A DNA stretch of 64,000 nucleotides from Gammaproteobacteria bacterium (GTDB lineage Bacteria; Pseudomonadota; Gammaproteobacteria; Ga0077536): positions 124,001 through 188,000 of the forward strand of contig JAJFJQ010000051.1 of NCBI GenBank assembly GCA_021773835.1, written 5' to 3'. The notes below the pieces were generated by a model that saw nothing but the letters and a program-made list of their open reading frames with translations, was not told the DNA's origin and ran no database searches. A program made the position numbers and the translations under genes. Shown in pieces: positions 62,760-64,000 of the stretch. Positions within the stretch are counted from its first letter, which is position 1; each line of letters begins with the position of its first letter.

Positions 62760-63251
62760 ATGTCGCCTGTAGAGATACCAGATTCATGCGGGATTCCATG
62801 GCTGTATTCTAAGGCAGCCCACAGCTTGTCGCACGGCAGGGTGCAATTTGAATTGGAAACGCGAGGCGCCGTGAATACGAAGATCACGGAACTCGCGTGT
62901 CTGATGGTTGCGCAGAAAAATAACTGCCGCCTCTGAATGCAAGCTCGCCTTGCGGTCGCAAGGGAAGAAGGTCTGACCGAAGCAGAGATTGCAGAGATCC
63001 CGAATTACCAAACCAGCACGCTGCTGTCGCCACGCGAAAAAACCGCGATCCAGTTCGCTGAAGTACTGGCAGGCGATGTTAATTCGGCGTCCGATGCACT
63101 GTTTGATGAGTTACGAGTGCATTTTACCGAGCCGGAGATCGCCGATCTCGGTTGGCGCATCGTGAGCTTCGTTGGCTATGGCAGATTGGTTAAAGTGTTA
63201 GGTCTCGAGATTGGCCAGACCTGCCCGCTGCCGCACACGTCGGCCGGGTAA
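62760..63251 (+). CDS. Carboxymuconolactone decarboxylase/AhpD-like selenoprotein (in-frame TGA read as Sec59)
   Basis: A CMD/AhpD-fold protein of 163 residues if the TGA at 62934-62936 is read through. The first 58 codons from ATG 62760 include KITELACLMVAQKNNCRL; then TGA; then MQARLAVAREEGLTEAEI and the rest of the domain (LSPREKTAIQFAE, LGWRIVSFVGYGRLV). The family has an NxCxxC redox pair here, and the TGA falls on the second Cys, giving CRL-U. A hairpin follows at once (separate entry). If TGA were a true stop, translation from ATG 62937 would yield a helix-truncated protein lacking its active site. GTG 62841 or 62871 are alternative starts; no strong ribosome site is visible. Confidence 0.78.
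62937..62965 (+). promoter_or_regulatory. Predicted bacterial SECIS element
   Basis: CCTTGC (62948-62953) pairs perfectly with GCAAGG (62958-62963) around the tetraloop GGTC (62954-62957). The loop begins 18 nt after the TGA at 62934-62936, nearly the same spacing as at 4080. GGUC is also the apical loop sequence of the E. coli fdhF SECIS, in which the G and U contact SelB. Confidence 0.75.
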
Positions 63252-63297
63252 GCTTGAGCTCAGCGATCGCATCACCGCGGTTTCATTAGTGCTAGGA

Positions 63298-64000
63298 TTA
63301 AATAGCACTGAACTCTGCCGGGGTTGCACTATGTACGTTCCGCCCCGCAATGCGCCCAAAGGTGAGCGCCGGGCCCAGCGTCGCGCCGCCACCCCAGTAG
63401 CCCGGGCCGGTTGGCGATGCCACGCAATTTCCAGCGCCGTATAGGCCGGGAATTGGCTGCCCGGCATTGTCCAACACCCGTGCCTGCGTATCAGTTTGTG
63501 GTCCACCTTTCGTGTCTAGCGTTCCGGGCGCCATCAATATTGCATAGTACGGCCCGGTATCCGAGATCGGGTGCATGGTGAGATTCGGCATTGGATTGGT
63601 GACGGCGCGTGGCCCATATTGGTGGAAATAGGTATCGATTGGAAAACTACCGCGGCCGAACTCTTCATCCTCTCCACTGCGCGCGAAACCATTAAAGCGT
63701 GTGATGCTTTCACGTAAATTGGACACAAAGTCCGCGTCGAGACCTAGCGCCCCGATATGTTCTTTCAACGTCGCGAACCTCTTGCCGATAGTTTTGGCTA
63801 GCCCTTCGAGGGTGTCGGCGCGCATCGCATAATTCGGCGCGGTACCCGCGGGCGGTATCGGCGGAAATCCGGCGTACTCCCGAGCCGTACGCTCGTCGTA
63901 GACCAGAATCGAAATTAAATTTGGGTAGGTGCCGGTTACCGCATCCCACTCGAAGTGCGCCTGGGTACGTTCGTTGTACACAAACTTCTCATCGAAGAAG
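63298..64000 (-). CDS. FAD-binding dehydrogenase, C-terminal part (5' end missing)
   Basis: C-terminal 233 residues of a flavoprotein of the fumarate reductase/3-ketosteroid dehydrogenase-like group. The FAD-binding end GLYGAGNCVASPTGPGYWGG and ATLGPALTFGRIAGRN is clear, preceded by TNPMPNLTMHPISDTGPYY of the capping region. The frame is open through the right edge, so the N-terminal GxGxxG dinucleotide site is outside the window. It is convergent with the CMD-like gene, ending 46 nt from it. The substrate is unknown; a steroid or other alicyclic compound is possible. Confidence 0.85.
   Translation of the reverse strand, partial: FFDEKFVYNERTQAHFEWDAVTGTYPNLISILVYDERTAREYAGFPPIPPAGTAPNYAMRADTLEGLAKTIGKRFATLKEHIGALGLDADFVSNLRESITRFNGFARSGEDEEFGRGSFPIDTYFHQYGPRAVTNPMPNLTMHPISDTGPYYAILMAPGTLDTKGGPQTDTQARVLDNAGQPIPGLYGAGNCVASPTGPGYWGGGATLGPALTFGRIAGRNVHSATPAEFSAI

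Noticed and set aside
62937-63251. Stand-alone 104-residue CMD-domain protein from ATG 62937
   Set aside because: The ATG directly follows the in-frame TGA; the upstream 58 codons encode the missing family N-terminus with its redox Cys, so read-through explains the locus better.
1-64000. tRNA, rRNA, CRISPR arrays, transposases, phage genes
   Set aside because: Read for them on both strands; nothing with cloverleaf conservation, regular spaced repeats or recombinase motifs was seen.

Overview
The window reads as a chromosomal segment of a gram-negative, respiring bacterium. The cbb3 oxidase, FNR-type regulator, Rieske and molybdenum hydroxylase genes, bifunctional PutA and the RND pump all point to a proteobacterium, most likely an uncultured gammaproteobacterium; this placement is an inference from gene content. 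Genes cover both strands densely. I saw no rRNA, tRNA, CRISPR array, transposase or phage gene.

Region 1 (1-12.1 kb) is catabolic: a Rieske oxygenase cut by the left edge, an acyl-CoA synthetase, an amidohydrolase, a GrdB/PrdB-like protein, an isochorismatase-fold hydrolase, a three-subunit molybdenum hydroxylase, a fumarylacetoacetase-fold enzyme and an outer-membrane barrel. The right end (62.7-64 kb) has a similar flavour, with a carboxymuconolactone decarboxylase/AhpD-like gene and the C-terminal part of a flavoprotein dehydrogenase.

The main result is that two genes, at 3594-4427 and 62760-63251, are each interrupted by one in-frame TGA exactly where their families carry a redox cysteine. 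In both, a perfect stem-loop lies immediately downstream, with its apical loop (GTG or GGTC) starting 18-19 nt after the TGA. That is the layout of a bacterial SECIS element, so both are called as selenoproteins. An annotation that treats TGA only as a stop would split or truncate both.

Region 2 (12.2-48.4 kb) is a redox and stress island. It holds four CBS-pair proteins, two universal stress proteins, a hemerythrin, an FNR-type regulator, a FixL/FixJ-like two-component pair with an extra degenerate receiver, an RND pump, a persulfide-dioxygenase-like enzyme, CbpA/CbpM, Hsp20, several c-type cytochromes, the complete AmmeMemoRadiSam triad and many small membrane proteins. Three perfect TTGAT-N4-ATCAA sites and several near matches lie upstream of CBS, Usp, cytochrome and coiled-coil genes. 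Together with the cysteine-bearing FNR at 16462-17205 they suggest an oxygen-controlled regulon. Two genes here, ftsH-like (26881-27945) and quinol nitric oxide reductase (32722-33833), carry large internal deletions that remove their catalytic cores.

Region 3 (48.4-64 kb) holds the ccoNOQP operon including the tiny ccoQ, a Yip1 protein, putA, a YbaK-type deacylase, a giant AsmA-like DUF748 protein and a CPA2 cation/proton antiporter.
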